33,001 bases of DNA, from NCBI GenBank assembly GCA_001602645.1, contig LUYE01000012.1:68042-101042 (forward strand). Reading direction: 5' to 3'. Positions within the stretch are counted from its first letter, which is position 1; the number at the start of each line of letters is the position of its first letter. Of this stretch, positions 22,171-29,476 are shown piece by piece. The stretch comes from Methanosarcinales archaeon Methan_01 (GTDB taxonomy: Archaea; Halobacteriota; Methanosarcinia; Methanotrichales; Methanotrichaceae). Below the pieces are notes generated by a model. The model was not told where the DNA came from and ran no database searches. It saw nothing but the letters and a program-made list of their open reading frames with translations. The position numbers and the translations under genes are program-made.

Positions 22171-23325
22171 TCAGAGGATCAGCCGCTTCTCAAGGCTTGT
22201 GAGGTTTTCGCATCCACCCTCCATCACCACCAGCAGATCCTCAAGCCGGACCCCCCCAAGCTCCGGGTAGTAGAGGCCTGGCTCCACGGTGACGACGCTG
22301 TTCGCCTGGAGAGTCTTCCCCACCTCGGAAAGGGAAGGCCTCTCGTGGACCGCAAGCCCGACCCCGTGGCCGGTGGAGTGGACGAAGCCCCGGCCCTCCC
22401 GCTCAGGGTAGCCCCGCTCCTCGAAGATCTCGCAGACCCGCCCGTGGACGGCCTTCCCGCTCGCCCCCGCCCTCACCGCGGCGATCCCCGCCTCCTGAGC
22501 CGCCAGCACCACCTCGTAGATCTCGAGGATCTCTTCCTCGGCCTCGCCCCGGAGGACGGTCCGCGTCATGTCTGCGAAGTATCGGGTCCTCTTGGAGCGG
22601 GGGAAGATGTCGATGACGATGGGGGCGTCTCTCGGCAGGGGGCCAGAGCCGACGAAGTGAGGGTCGGCCGCCTCTCGGCCTCCGGCCACGATCGTGCCCT
22701 CCGCCTCGCATCCCCTCTCCAGGAGGGAGACGTCGATGGCGGACCTCACCCTCTCGGAGGTGAGGGGCTCACCCTCAAAAAGGAGGACCTCCCCGGCGGG
22801 CCGGGAGCGGCGGATCATATCGATGGCGACCTTCATCGCCTCCTCGCAGGCCCTCTGAGAATATCTGATCGCCTCGATCTCCTCGGCGGCCTTCACCTCT
22901 CGCATCTCCGAGACGGGGCTCTCCAGGACGTACATCTCGAACTCCTCGGCGAGGTCCAGATAGATCCTCACGGGAAAGTCTCCGAAGACCCCGAGCCTCT
23001 TGACGGACCGGTCCCGGAGAAACTCCTTCAGGACCGCGACGTAGGCCTCCTCGGGCCGTCCCATCCCGGCCATCTTCTCCAGAATCCCGTAATCGGAGGT
23101 GCTGACCACCTCATCGGCGACCGACTCCTTCCTGGCCCTCCCCGCCTCCATCCCCGAGACGAGGATGGATAGCGACGGCCGGGCCAGCAGGGCGAACCGG
23201 TCGGGGGCTGAAAAGCGGGATAGGTAGTAGATCTCCAGGTGGCAGCGGCCGTCTCCCAGGAGGAGAAAGCCGTCCAGCTCGTGATCGGAGAGAAACTTTC
23301 CCGTCTGAGGAGACGAAGGGGGCAT
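22171..23325 (-). CDS. M24-family Xaa-Pro dipeptidase/aminopeptidase
   Basis: A 384-residue creatinase/prolidase-type metallopeptidase: an N-terminal creatinase-N domain (HELDGFLLLGDGRCHLEIYY) and a C-terminal pita-bread domain with metal ligands in IVIDIFPRSKRTRYFADMTR (Asp, Asp), HSTGHGVGLAVHERP (His), VTVEPGLYY (Glu) and GVRLEDLLVV (Glu). It probably cleaves X-Pro peptides in the cytoplasm. It is followed 37 bp on by the methionine aminopeptidase on the same strand, so the two M24 enzymes form a likely pair. A TTTTATAC box lies about 23 bp before the ATG, indicating a leaderless mRNA. Confidence 0.92.
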   Translation of the reverse strand: MPPSSPQTGKFLSDHELDGFLLLGDGRCHLEIYYLSRFSAPDRFALLARPSLSILVSGMEAGRARKESVADEVVSTSDYGILEKMAGMGRPEEAYVAVLKEFLRDRSVKRLGVFGDFPVRIYLDLAEEFEMYVLESPVSEMREVKAAEEIEAIRYSQRACEEAMKVAIDMIRRSRPAGEVLLFEGEPLTSERVRSAIDVSLLERGCEAEGTIVAGGREAADPHFVGSGPLPRDAPIVIDIFPRSKRTRYFADMTRTVLRGEAEEEILEIYEVVLAAQEAGIAAVRAGASGKAVHGRVCEIFEERGYPEREGRGFVHSTGHGVGLAVHERPSLSEVGKTLQANSVVTVEPGLYYPELGGVRLEDLLVVMEGGCENLTSLEKRLIL

Positions 23326-23397
23326 GGGAGGGGATCAGGAGAGATAGTATAAAAGGATAGCCATAAAATGGAGGCCCTGCGGCCTAAAGCGAGCTGA

Positions 23398-24150
23398 TCA
23401 GAGGCTCTTCATCGCCGAAGTGATCTCGCGGACGAAGGCCTCGACGTCCTCGGACCTCTCGATCCCGGTCCCGGTGACGATGATCTCGGCTCCCGCCTCC
23501 ACCAGGCGCCGGGCCGCTTCCCCGGACCGGATCCCTCCGCCAACGATGAGAAGGGAGTCGCCGATGGCCCTCTTCGTCGCCGTCACCATCTTCGGGGGGA
23601 CGGGCTCCTCGGCCCCGGACCCCGCCTCCAGGTAGACGAGCCTCATGCCGAAGTACTTCCCGGCGAGGGCGTAAGCCGCGGCCAGCTCGGGCTTATCTCT
23701 CGGTATCAGCTTCGCGTCCCCGACCCAGCCCACCGTCCCCCCCGGCTCGACTATGATGTAGGCCATGGGGATCGGCTCGATCCCGTATTTATAAACCAAC
23801 GGTGCGCCGAGGGCCTGGTTTTCGATCAGGTAGCTCGCGCTCCTGGAGTTCAAAAGGCTCATGAAGAAGACGGCATCGGCGTTGGAGCAGAGCCCCGATA
23901 CGCTGCTGGGAAAGAGGATCACCGGCAGGCAGGACTCGTCCTTGATCGTTCCCACCGTATCCTCCAGGGAGCGACCCGCCGCGCCGACGGACCCCCCCAC
24001 CATGATGGCGTCGGTGCCCCCCTTTGCCGCCGCCTTCGCCATCTCGCCTGCAGCCTCCGGGCTCTGGGAGTCGGGGTCGATGAGGGTGAGATGGGCAGCT
24101 CCGGCCGCCTCCACGACCTTCGCCAGCATCTCCTCGACGGGACCGATCAT
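23398..24150 (-). CDS. Geranylgeranylglyceryl phosphate synthase
   Basis: Forms the first ether bond of archaeal membrane lipids by joining geranylgeranyl-PP to sn-glycerol-1-phosphate. A TIM barrel with AHLTLIDPDSQSPEAAGEMA, DAIMVGGSVG, PVILFPSSVSGLCSNADAVF, NSRSASYLIENQ, MRLVYLEAGSGAEEPV, LLIVGGGIRSGEAARRLVEA and IIVTGTGIE, all family hallmarks. The frame opens at 24231, inside the ribosomal gene upstream, but GAGGT five nt before ATG 24150 and the family N-terminus fix the start there, giving 250 residues. It follows rpl40e by 23 bp and is probably cotranscribed with it. An archaeal lipid gene is one of the clearest taxonomic markers in the window. Confidence 0.95.
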   Translation of the reverse strand: MIGPVEEMLAKVVEAAGAAHLTLIDPDSQSPEAAGEMAKAAAKGGTDAIMVGGSVGAAGRSLEDTVGTIKDESCLPVILFPSSVSGLCSNADAVFFMSLLNSRSASYLIENQALGAPLVYKYGIEPIPMAYIIVEPGGTVGWVGDAKLIPRDKPELAAAYALAGKYFGMRLVYLEAGSGAEEPVPPKMVTATKRAIGDSLLIVGGGIRSGEAARRLVEAGAEIIVTGTGIERSEDVEAFVREITSAMKSL

Positions 24151-24173
24151 GAGGACCTCAGCCCCCGGCCCGG

Positions 24174-24320
24174 CTACCCTCTGCTCTCCTTGGACTTGAC
24201 GCGAAGCCCCTTGTAGCCGCACTTGCGGCATCGGGTCGAACGGGCGGCGTTTCGCGCGTTGCAGCGCATGCAGATCTTCATGTTGAGAAGGCGGTTTTCA
24301 GCCTCTGGAAATCTAGCCAT
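24174..24320 (-). CDS. rpl40e: 50S ribosomal protein L40e
   Basis: A 48-residue zinc-ribbon ribosomal protein, too short for usual frame listings. It reads [19 protein letters not shown] after Met, then [15 protein letters not shown], with Cys17, Cys20, Cys31 and Cys34 forming the zinc site. Length and sequence pattern match archaeal L40e. GAGG lies 8 nt before ATG 24320. The stop is 23 bp before the GGGP synthase start, and the tRNA-Ser gene ends about 98 bp upstream on the same strand, so the three may share a transcript. Confidence 0.95.
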   Translation of the reverse strand: MARFPEAENRLLNMKICMRCNARNAARSTRCRKCGYKGLRVKSKESRG

Positions 24321-24432
24321 GGAAGTATCCTCTCTGATCTCTATTGCGGCTTGTCGTCCCTGACGACGGATATCGCTAGATGGAACACGGCGATATGAAC
24401 TTTTTGGAGGGTTTCAGGCGCCGGGGTTGGGA

Positions 24433-24463
24433 TTTTCCTGAGAGGGCTTTCCCGCCCCCCCAT
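24433..24463 (-). other. tRNA intron in the T-loop, about position 59/60
   Basis: A 31-nt block. Cutting AA^A before it and AA^T at its end leaves a perfect T-loop. TGGG at its start can pair with CCCA just after it, giving a 4-bp central helix between two 3-nt bulges, close to the archaeal bulge-helix-bulge rule. It contains an internal GGGC/GCCC hairpin. The outer helix is imperfect, and A-runs make the exact cut ambiguous by a base or two. Confidence 0.75.
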
Positions 24464-24511
24464 TTTGAACCCAAGCGTCCCAGAAGGGACAACAGGTCTC
24501 GAGCCTGCCGC

Positions 24512-24544
24512 GTTTGGACTCTTCAGACCCCTTGGAGACAGAAG
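24512..24544 (-). other. Insertion in the tRNA D-arm, probable intron
   Basis: A 33-nt block between ACTAAT and GCGGCAGG. Together with exon bases it forms a hairpin: GGACT with AGTCC, a 3-nt AAT bulge, then CTTC with GAAG. That looks bulge-helix-bulge-like, but cutting exactly there would leave 13 extra nt, so the splice sites, or a two-step removal, remain unclear. Confidence 0.6.
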
Positions 24545-24596
24545 ATTAGTCCGCTCTGCCACCCCGGCTCCGGAGCTTCTAGTTCAAACTTCTGGT

Positions 24597-24606
24597 TTAT
24601 ATCTGT
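24597..24606 (-). promoter_or_regulatory. TATA box of the tRNA-Ser gene
   Basis: Minus-strand AGATATAAAC, centred about 33 bp before the mature 5' end, predicts a precursor leader of a few bases. Confidence 0.55.
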
Positions 24607-24675
24607 TGGCCCGGCCCCCTCTCCGGCAGGATAGGCTTATGTGGGCGGGCGGCGAACCCCCGCCGGGAGATTTTG

Positions 24676-25899
24676 ATGGCCCTTCGAGATGATGCGCTGG
24701 AGTTCCACCGGAAATCAAGGGGTAAGATCGCCATAAAGAGCAAGGTGCCCTGCAGCACCCGGGAGGACCTGAGCCTCGCCTACACCCCCGGCGTCGCCGA
24801 GCCCTGCCGCGAGATCGAAAACGATCCGGTGCGGATCTACGACTACACCGCCAAGGGGAACCTGGTGGCCGTCGTCACCGACGGCTCCGCGGTTTTAGGC
24901 CTCGGCGACATCGGTCCAGCGGCGGCGATGCCGGTGATGGAGGGGAAGGCGATCCTCTTCAAGGAGTTCGCCGACGTCGACGCCTTCCCCATCTGCATAG
25001 ACTCTTCGGATCCGGCCGAGATCGTGGAGGTGACGAAGAGGATCGCCACCGTCTTCGGCGGGATCAACCTGGAGGATATCAGCGCCCCCCGCTGCTTCGA
25101 GATCGAGGAGAGGCTGAAGCGAGATCTCGACATACCCGTCTTCCACGACGACCAGCACGGGACCGCGGTGGTGACGGGGGCCGCCCTCATCAACGCCCTG
25201 AAGATCGCGAAGAAGGGTTTCGAAGACGTCTCGGTGGTCATGAGCGGAGCGGGGGCGGCCGGGGTCGCCGTCTCCAAGTTCCTGATGAGCCTCGGCGTCC
25301 GCGACATCGTCCTCTGCGACAGCAAAGGCGTCATTCATTCCGGCCGCTCCGACCTCAACTCCTCCAAGGCGGAGATGGCGAGGATCACTAATCCGAAAGG
25401 AAAGGCCGGCACCCTCGCCGATGCCATGGCTGGCGCCGATGTCTTCGTCGGGGTCTCGGCCCCGGGGATCGTATCCGAGGAGATGGCCAGGTCGATGGCC
25501 AAAGATCCCATAGTCTTCGCCATGGCAAACCCCGTCCCCGAGATCATGCCAGACCTCGCGAGGAAGGCGGGGGCGAGGGTCGTGGCCACCGGCAGGTCCG
25601 ACTTCCCCAACCAGGTGAACAACGTCCTGGGCTTTCCCGGGATCTTCCGGGGGGCCCTGGACGTCCGGGCGCGGGAGATCAACGAGGAGATGAAGATGGC
25701 GGCGGCGAGGGCGATCGCAACGCTCGCGGAGCCGATCTCCGAGGATAGGATAATCCCCTCCCCCTTCGACCGGCGGGTAGTGCCGAAGGTGGCGGAGGCG
25801 GTGGCGAGGGCGGCCCTCGAGTCGGGGGTCGCAAGGCTCAAGGTCGATCCTGCAGAGGTCGGGCGGAGGGCGGCCGAGAGGATAGGGCTTTCTGGCTAG
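24676..25899 (+). CDS. Malate dehydrogenase (oxaloacetate-decarboxylating), malic enzyme
   Basis: Decarboxylates malate to pyruvate with NAD(P)+. The protein of about 407 residues has the short prokaryotic form: EDLSLAYTPGVAEPCREI, VVTDGSAVLGLGDIGPAAAM, VMEGKAILFKEFADVDAFPI, FGGINLEDISAPRCFEIEER, PVFHDDQHGTAVVTGAALIN, a Rossmann GAGAAG and VFAMANPVPEIMPD. Catalytic Tyr and Lys lie in AYTPG and GKAILFK, and metal-binding Glu and Asp in EDISAPRCFEIEE and HDDQHGT. GGGAG lies 6 nt before ATG 24676; a TTG just upstream is unlikely. It is divergent from the tRNA-Ser gene. No C-terminal phosphotransacetylase domain. Confidence 0.95.
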   Translation: MALRDDALEFHRKSRGKIAIKSKVPCSTREDLSLAYTPGVAEPCREIENDPVRIYDYTAKGNLVAVVTDGSAVLGLGDIGPAAAMPVMEGKAILFKEFADVDAFPICIDSSDPAEIVEVTKRIATVFGGINLEDISAPRCFEIEERLKRDLDIPVFHDDQHGTAVVTGAALINALKIAKKGFEDVSVVMSGAGAAGVAVSKFLMSLGVRDIVLCDSKGVIHSGRSDLNSSKAEMARITNPKGKAGTLADAMAGADVFVGVSAPGIVSEEMARSMAKDPIVFAMANPVPEIMPDLARKAGARVVATGRSDFPNQVNNVLGFPGIFRGALDVRAREINEEMKMAAARAIATLAEPISEDRIIPSPFDRRVVPKVAEAVARAALESGVARLKVDPAEVGRRAAERIGLSG

Positions 25900-26069
25900 C
25901 TGGAGGCGAGGGGAGCGGACAGGAAGCTGAAGGCGGAGGCGCTTGAGGCGCAGAATATCCGGTGGGATGGAAAGAGGGCGAGGCGATACACCTTCGAGCG
26001 GTGAAACGGAGTCGGGAGCTGATGCCCGGCGCACAAAATTTAAATTATATTGTGACGTGTTGATTCCAC

Positions 26070-26651
26070 ATGGCACGATTTTACCATATTGATCGGGCAG
26101 GGCAACTAAAACGAGGAAACGTGATTAAATTAACTCGCTGTGACAACCTAAACCCAAAAGACTTACAGTACCACGTCGAGTTGTTATTTCCAGAAGGTGT
26201 TTCAAAGCATGGTGATACGTACTCGAAAAAGCAAGTAATAACACAAAAAAATGATGGTAGTCTTAACGCAGATATTAATTCTATTATTGAACTTCTCTTT
26301 GAATATGTAAGAAGAAGCAATTATTCTCATCGCCCATCAAGATTCCAGTCTTTCTTTGCGTTTGAATCTCAAGATGAAGCCACTGACTTCAGAAAGAATT
26401 TTTGTGATTCAAAAGGAGACCTTTGGGAAGTAGAATGCAATGACGTTCAAGCCTTTAAAGCTGATATGAGCAATCTAAATTTTGATGATTCATTATCAAC
26501 GATTTCCTATAGGGCTTCTTGCTATTGGGAGGGGCGCCGAAATCCAGATACTAGTAAAACTCCCATATGGGAGGTCTTATTGACGCCGCCAGTCAGTGCA
26601 GTCAAAAAAATAAATAGCACCACTATTAAACGCCCGACATATTTTGAGTAA
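26070..26651 (+). CDS. DUF2441-like protein in an A+T-rich island
   Basis: A 193-residue protein starting ARFYHIDRAGQLKRGNVIKL, the opening expected for DUF2441 proteins (YHIDR, then a Gly and a hydrophobic strand). Later parts include LFEYVRRSNYSHRPSRFQSF, FAFESQDEATDFRKNF and IWEVLLTPP. From memory this family has been compared with ADP-ribosyltransferase-like folds, with the early Tyr-His as a possible NAD contact; I cannot verify that. The gene is strikingly A/T-rich, with AAA, AAT, GAA and TTT codons, in contrast to both flanks, so recent transfer is likely. A TTTAAATTATATTG promoter lies about 30 bp upstream. Some relatives act as toxins or effectors; no partner gene is evident. Confidence 0.65.
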   Translation: MARFYHIDRAGQLKRGNVIKLTRCDNLNPKDLQYHVELLFPEGVSKHGDTYSKKQVITQKNDGSLNADINSIIELLFEYVRRSNYSHRPSRFQSFFAFESQDEATDFRKNFCDSKGDLWEVECNDVQAFKADMSNLNFDDSLSTISYRASCYWEGRRNPDTSKTPIWEVLLTPPVSAVKKINSTTIKRPTYFE

Positions 26652-26721
26652 AGAGAGTATTTATGAACTACTCGATGACTTCTTCGAGGGCTTGTTGAGA
26701 ATTCCTGGCAGTATCTTCTAG
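26644..26721 (+). CDS. Possible 25-aa frame overlapping the DUF2441 stop
   Basis: TTG 26644 to TAG 26719-26721 encodes a protein-like helix (YELLDDFFEGLLRIPGSIF). It overlaps the DUF2441 stop. It may be the remnant of a partner gene. No ribosome-binding site is clear. Confidence 0.2.
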   Translation: MSKESIYELLDDFFEGLLRIPGSIF

Positions 26722-26787
26722 ACAATGCCTCCGGTCAGAGACAATCTGGAAAGATAAAAACCGATTATAAAAACAGAAAAATAGAGG

Positions 26788-27300
26788 TCAGAGGACCTCC
26801 TTCTGGACCTCGCCCCTTATATCCTCGAAGTCGACGAAGTGCATCCCTGACACCTCCCGGAGCTCCCGGGCGATGAACCTTTTTGTGGACATGACCATGA
26901 ACCTCTTCCCCCGGGCCCGCAGGAGCCGGAGGGGCCGCTCGAAGTCGCCGTCGCCGCTGACCAGGATCGCCATGTCGTAGTTCTCGATGGTGTTGAACAT
27001 GTCCAGGACGATCTCGATGTCCAGGTTCGCCTTCCTGATCTCCCGGCCGTCGTCGAGGACGATGATCTTCAGCTCCTTGGTGATGATGGAGTAGCCGATG
27101 TCGGCGAGGGCGGTCAAGAATCCCTGCTGCCTCGTGTCTGGCGGGTTCTCCTCCCCGACGTAGTAGTAGGCGTCGATGATCTCCCCGCCGGTCCTGTTCT
27201 CGATCCACCGGAGGAGCTTCTCGAAGTTGATCCACCACTTAAGCTCATCTTTCTGCATGTAAAAGATGTTTGCACCATCTACAAATACCGATATTTTCAA
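26788..27300 (-). CDS. NYN-domain (LabA/DUF88, PIN-like) protein
   Basis: A 170-residue stand-alone NYN domain, a PIN-fold metal-dependent nuclease family. Acidic residues expected for the active site are present: Asp8 and Asn11 in SVFVDGANIFY, Asp94 in ANLDIEIVLDM, and Asp117/Asp119 in LVSGDGDFERPL. RGKRFMVMSTKR matches the next conserved strand. It likely acts on RNA; the substrate is unknown. The start codon is TTG at 27300, with GGAG 8 nt upstream and a TTTAAAATA box before that; no ATG fits. It lies between the A+T-rich DUF2441 island and the Fur-family regulator. Confidence 0.85.
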   Translation of the reverse strand: MKISVFVDGANIFYMQKDELKWWINFEKLLRWIENRTGGEIIDAYYYVGEENPPDTRQQGFLTALADIGYSIITKELKIIVLDDGREIRKANLDIEIVLDMFNTIENYDMAILVSGDGDFERPLRLLRARGKRFMVMSTKRFIARELREVSGMHFVDFEDIRGEVQKEVL

Positions 27301-27392
27301 TTATAGTTCTCCTTTATTTTAAATGTGATGAACGTGTCTGGAGAGGCTGTAAATTACCATTCCAGAGGAGAGAAGATCTGACGATACATATA

Positions 27393-27414
27393 GTTTCCTG
27401 AAAGTTTCCTGAAA
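27393..27414. repeat. Tandem 11-bp direct repeat
   Basis: GTTTCCTGAAA occurs twice in direct succession (27393-27403, 27404-27414) in the spacer behind the NYN promoter. It may be a regulator binding site or simple slippage. Confidence 0.5.
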
Positions 27415-27519
27415 ACTGCCTCCGTTCTGGGCATGATATGCCGAAAGAGGAGGAGGAGGAGGAGATCCTATGGGGGAAGGAGCGGGGGAAAGGGAGAAGG
27501 AGGGACGTGGGAGGCTGCC

Positions 27520-27562
27520 AAAAAAAAAGCCCACATCTCTTCATCCGCCCCGCGGACCGGGG
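27520..27562 (-). terminator. Terminator of the Fur-family gene
   Basis: Directly after the stop codon a hairpin CCCCG/CGGGG (27548-27562) forms. About 20 bp further on the minus strand is a run of nine T (27528-27520). Confidence 0.6.
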
Positions 27563-28033
27563 TCAGTCGTTGGCCGCGGCCCTGGGGGGCGTGCTATCCC
27601 CCTTCCTCCGGCAGCCGTCGCAGATCCCCTTCAGGTCGAGGCTGGACCCGATGACAGTGAAGTTCGCCGCCGCAGAGACCTTGGAGATCAGCTCTCCCAT
27701 GATGGGGTCGGACCAATCGATGAGGCTTCCACACTGAATACATAGCAGGTGAGCGTGAGCCTCGATATTCGGATCGTATCTCGTCTCGCCCTGGGAGATG
27801 TTCAGCTCCATGACCAGCCCAATATCATTCAATATTTTGAGCGTGCTGTAGACCGTGGCGAGGCTCACCGTCGGGTGGGTCTTCTTGACCTCGAGGTATG
27901 CCTTCTGCGCCGTTGGATGTTCGTGATTGCTTAAGATATACCTGCTGATGGCGATCCTCTGGGACGTAGCCCTATACCCCCTGTTGCGGAACGCCTTAAT
28001 TATCGATCCCTCAGGATCTCCGGAATTGGTCAT
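27563..28033 (-). CDS. Fur-family regulator, PerR-like
   Basis: From ATG 28033 the protein has 156 residues. The N-terminal winged helix is GYRATSQRIAISRYILSNHE, then HPTVSLATVYSTLKILNDIG. The dimerisation domain carries HAHLLCIQCG and ICDGCRRK, a structural Cys4 zinc site, with His residues for the sensing metal. It probably senses peroxide or iron. A perfect operator-like palindrome sits between its TATA box and start codon, so it likely represses itself. The divergent peroxiredoxin and the nearby SOD make a peroxide-sensing (PerR) role the best guess, but Fur or Zur cannot be excluded. The frame upstream of 28033, in A+T-rich DNA, is unlikely coding. Confidence 0.88.
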   Translation of the reverse strand: MTNSGDPEGSIIKAFRNRGYRATSQRIAISRYILSNHEHPTAQKAYLEVKKTHPTVSLATVYSTLKILNDIGLVMELNISQGETRYDPNIEAHAHLLCIQCGSLIDWSDPIMGELISKVSAAANFTVIGSSLDLKGICDGCRRKGDSTPPRAAAND

Positions 28034-28035
28034 GG

Positions 28036-28055
28036 TGATTATTAAGTAATAATCA
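28036..28055. promoter_or_regulatory. Fur/PerR-type operator palindrome
   Basis: TGATTATTA and TAATAATCA (28036-28044, 28047-28055), separated by 2 bp, form a perfect inverted repeat resembling bacterial Fur and PerR boxes. It lies 3 bp before the regulator's start codon, over its expected transcription start. The TATA block TTAAATAA (28059-28066), on the far side, could serve both the regulator and the divergent peroxiredoxin gene. Confidence 0.7.
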
Positions 28056-28170
28056 ATCTTAAATAAACCTATGCTCAATAAAGATTTTGGGAGCCATCGA
28101 CTCAAATTTTGGGCGTCCAAGTTGATCGAGCCCTCGAGATTGATGGAGATGGCGTAAAGGAGACGCTAAA

Positions 28171-28839
28171 ATGACAGATCATATAGAACAGGAAGCAATA
28201 TCAGGGATCCCTCTTCTGGGAGACAAGGTCCCTGAGATGGAGGTCCAGACCACCCACGGCAGGATGAAGATCCCCACCGACTTGAAGGGAAAGTGGTTCG
28301 TCCTCTTCAGCCATCCCGGAGATTTCACGCCGGTCTGCACCACCGAGTTCATAGCCTTCGAGAAGATGAAAAAAGAGTTCGATAAGCTCAACTGTGCCCT
28401 CGTTGGATTGTCCATCGATCAGGTCCACTCCCACATGAAGTGGACTGAGTGGATCAAAGAAAAAATGAAGGTGGAGATCACGTTTCCGATCATTGCGGAC
28501 AACGGTGTCGTCGCCTCAAAGCTCGGAATGATCCATCCGGGGAAGGGGACCAACACCGTGAGAGCGGTATTCGTGGTTGATCCAAACGGCGCCATGAGGC
28601 TGATGCTATACTACCCCCAGGAGATAGGCCGGAACATGGACGAGATCCTCAGAGCCGTCAAGGCCCTCCAGATATCCGACAAAAACAAGGTGGCACTCCC
28701 AGCCAACTGGCCGAATAACGACCTCTTCGGCGATGAGGTGATAATACCCCCACCCTCTGACGAGAAGACCGCAGCCACCAGAAAGACCGGCGGCGGCGTC
28801 GTCTGCGAAGACTGGTGGTTCTGTCACAAGAAGCTCTGA
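28171..28839 (+). CDS. Peroxiredoxin (archaeal 1-Cys/Prx6-type with C-terminal cysteines)
   Basis: Reduces hydrogen peroxide and organic peroxides. The 222-residue protein has [14 protein letters not shown] with peroxidatic Cys56 and Thr53, and [13 protein letters not shown] with the catalytic Arg. The extended C-terminal domain ends [14 protein letters not shown] (Cys212, Cys218), the C-x-D-W-W-F-C motif of archaeal thioredoxin peroxidases, where one of these cysteines resolves the disulfide. GGAG lies 8 nt before the ATG. It is divergent from the Fur-family regulator and probably under its control. Confidence 0.95.
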   Translation: MTDHIEQEAISGIPLLGDKVPEMEVQTTHGRMKIPTDLKGKWFVLFSHPGDFTPVCTTEFIAFEKMKKEFDKLNCALVGLSIDQVHSHMKWTEWIKEKMKVEITFPIIADNGVVASKLGMIHPGKGTNTVRAVFVVDPNGAMRLMLYYPQEIGRNMDEILRAVKALQISDKNKVALPANWPNNDLFGDEVIIPPPSDEKTAATRKTGGGVVCEDWWFCHKKL

Positions 28840-28896
28840 GCCGCCGGAAAAGTAGTTAAGAATGCAGATCGTTTATAACGATTGATGGTGAGGAAT

Positions 28897-29196
28897 ATGG
28901 CGAAGATCGGAGTTGTGAGACATCGAGTGGAGGACTTCCCAGCCTGGAGACGGAAGTTCGACGATCGGATGGAGATCCGGAAGAGCAACGGATGGTCGGG
29001 GCACGAGCTCTACTACGACGAGGGGAAGAAAGAGGCATATGTGGTCCACGCCGTCCACGACGATAAGCTGGAGGTGGCCAGGGAGCATATGGAGAAGTTC
29101 AAGGCCATGGGGAAGCGAACGGAGATGAAGCCCTCCGGGAACCCCGACCACTCGATAATGCCAAGAGGCGAGAAGATCGAAGCCGTAAATTACTGA
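28897..29196 (+). CDS. Small conserved protein, ABM/dimeric alpha-beta barrel-like
   Basis: About 99 residues from ATG 28897, chosen because GGTGAGG lies 5 nt upstream; the frame opens at 28882. The pattern AKIGVVRHRVEDFPAWRRKF, then SGHELYYDEGKK, AYVVHAVHDDKLEVAREHME, resembles one-domain ferredoxin-like proteins of the antibiotic-biosynthesis-monooxygenase type, whose members act as haem or quinone mono-oxygenases or as unknown stress proteins. No catalytic residues can be assigned. Its place between peroxiredoxin and SOD suggests a role in oxidative stress; it has its own TATA-like GTTTATAAC just upstream. Confidence 0.6.
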   Translation: MAKIGVVRHRVEDFPAWRRKFDDRMEIRKSNGWSGHELYYDEGKKEAYVVHAVHDDKLEVAREHMEKFKAMGKRTEMKPSGNPDHSIMPRGEKIEAVNY

Positions 29197-29425
29197 TCCG
29201 ACTACGGGATGGACGGCTCCTCCTCCGGGGCTCTGGGCCCCCCCTCGCCGCCCTGAAGGAAGCTCCTCGGGGGCCGGGCCGCTTCTTCATCCTCCCCTCA
29301 TCATCCTATAGCCCATCCTCCGGAGTCCGACAGCCCCGCCCTGCGGTCCCGGGCAGATCCCACAGATAGGGGTCATGGGCCCGGTCGGCAGCCCCCCGGC
29401 CTCCAGGGTCTCGCCGCTCCGCAAA

Positions 29426-29436
29426 AAGTTTAAGGA
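29426..29436 (+). promoter_or_regulatory. TATA box of the SOD gene
   Basis: AAAGTTTAAGG lies about 45 bp before the ATG, with GGAG 8 nt before it. The 280-bp gap behind the previous gene is otherwise GC-rich and I see nothing else in it. Confidence 0.45.
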
Positions 29437-29476
29437 AATCCGACGAAGGTTTTAGAAAGACTATGGAGATATTCGC

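Larger units (their letters stand above)
24419..24568 (-). tRNA. tRNA-Ser(CGA) with two non-canonical insertions/introns
   Basis: The minus strand folds as a class II tRNA of 86 nt once two blocks are removed. The acceptor GCCGGGG (from 24568) pairs with CCCCGGC, and G73 is at 24419. The anticodon arm is GCAGG-CTCGAGA-CCTGT, giving anticodon CGA. The long variable arm GTCCC-TTCT-GGGAC and discriminator G73 identify serine. The T-stem is TTGGG/CCCAA. The D-arm is interrupted by 33 nt (24544-24512) after ACTAAT, and the T-loop by 31 nt (24463-24433). Removing both restores a D-stem GCA/TGC and a 7-nt loop TTCAAAT. There is no intron at the usual 37/38 site and CCA is not encoded. A TATA box lies 33 bp upstream. 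Confidence 0.88.

Noticed and set aside
24895-26076. 393-codon minus-strand frame
   Set aside because: Antisense to malic enzyme with no domain character.
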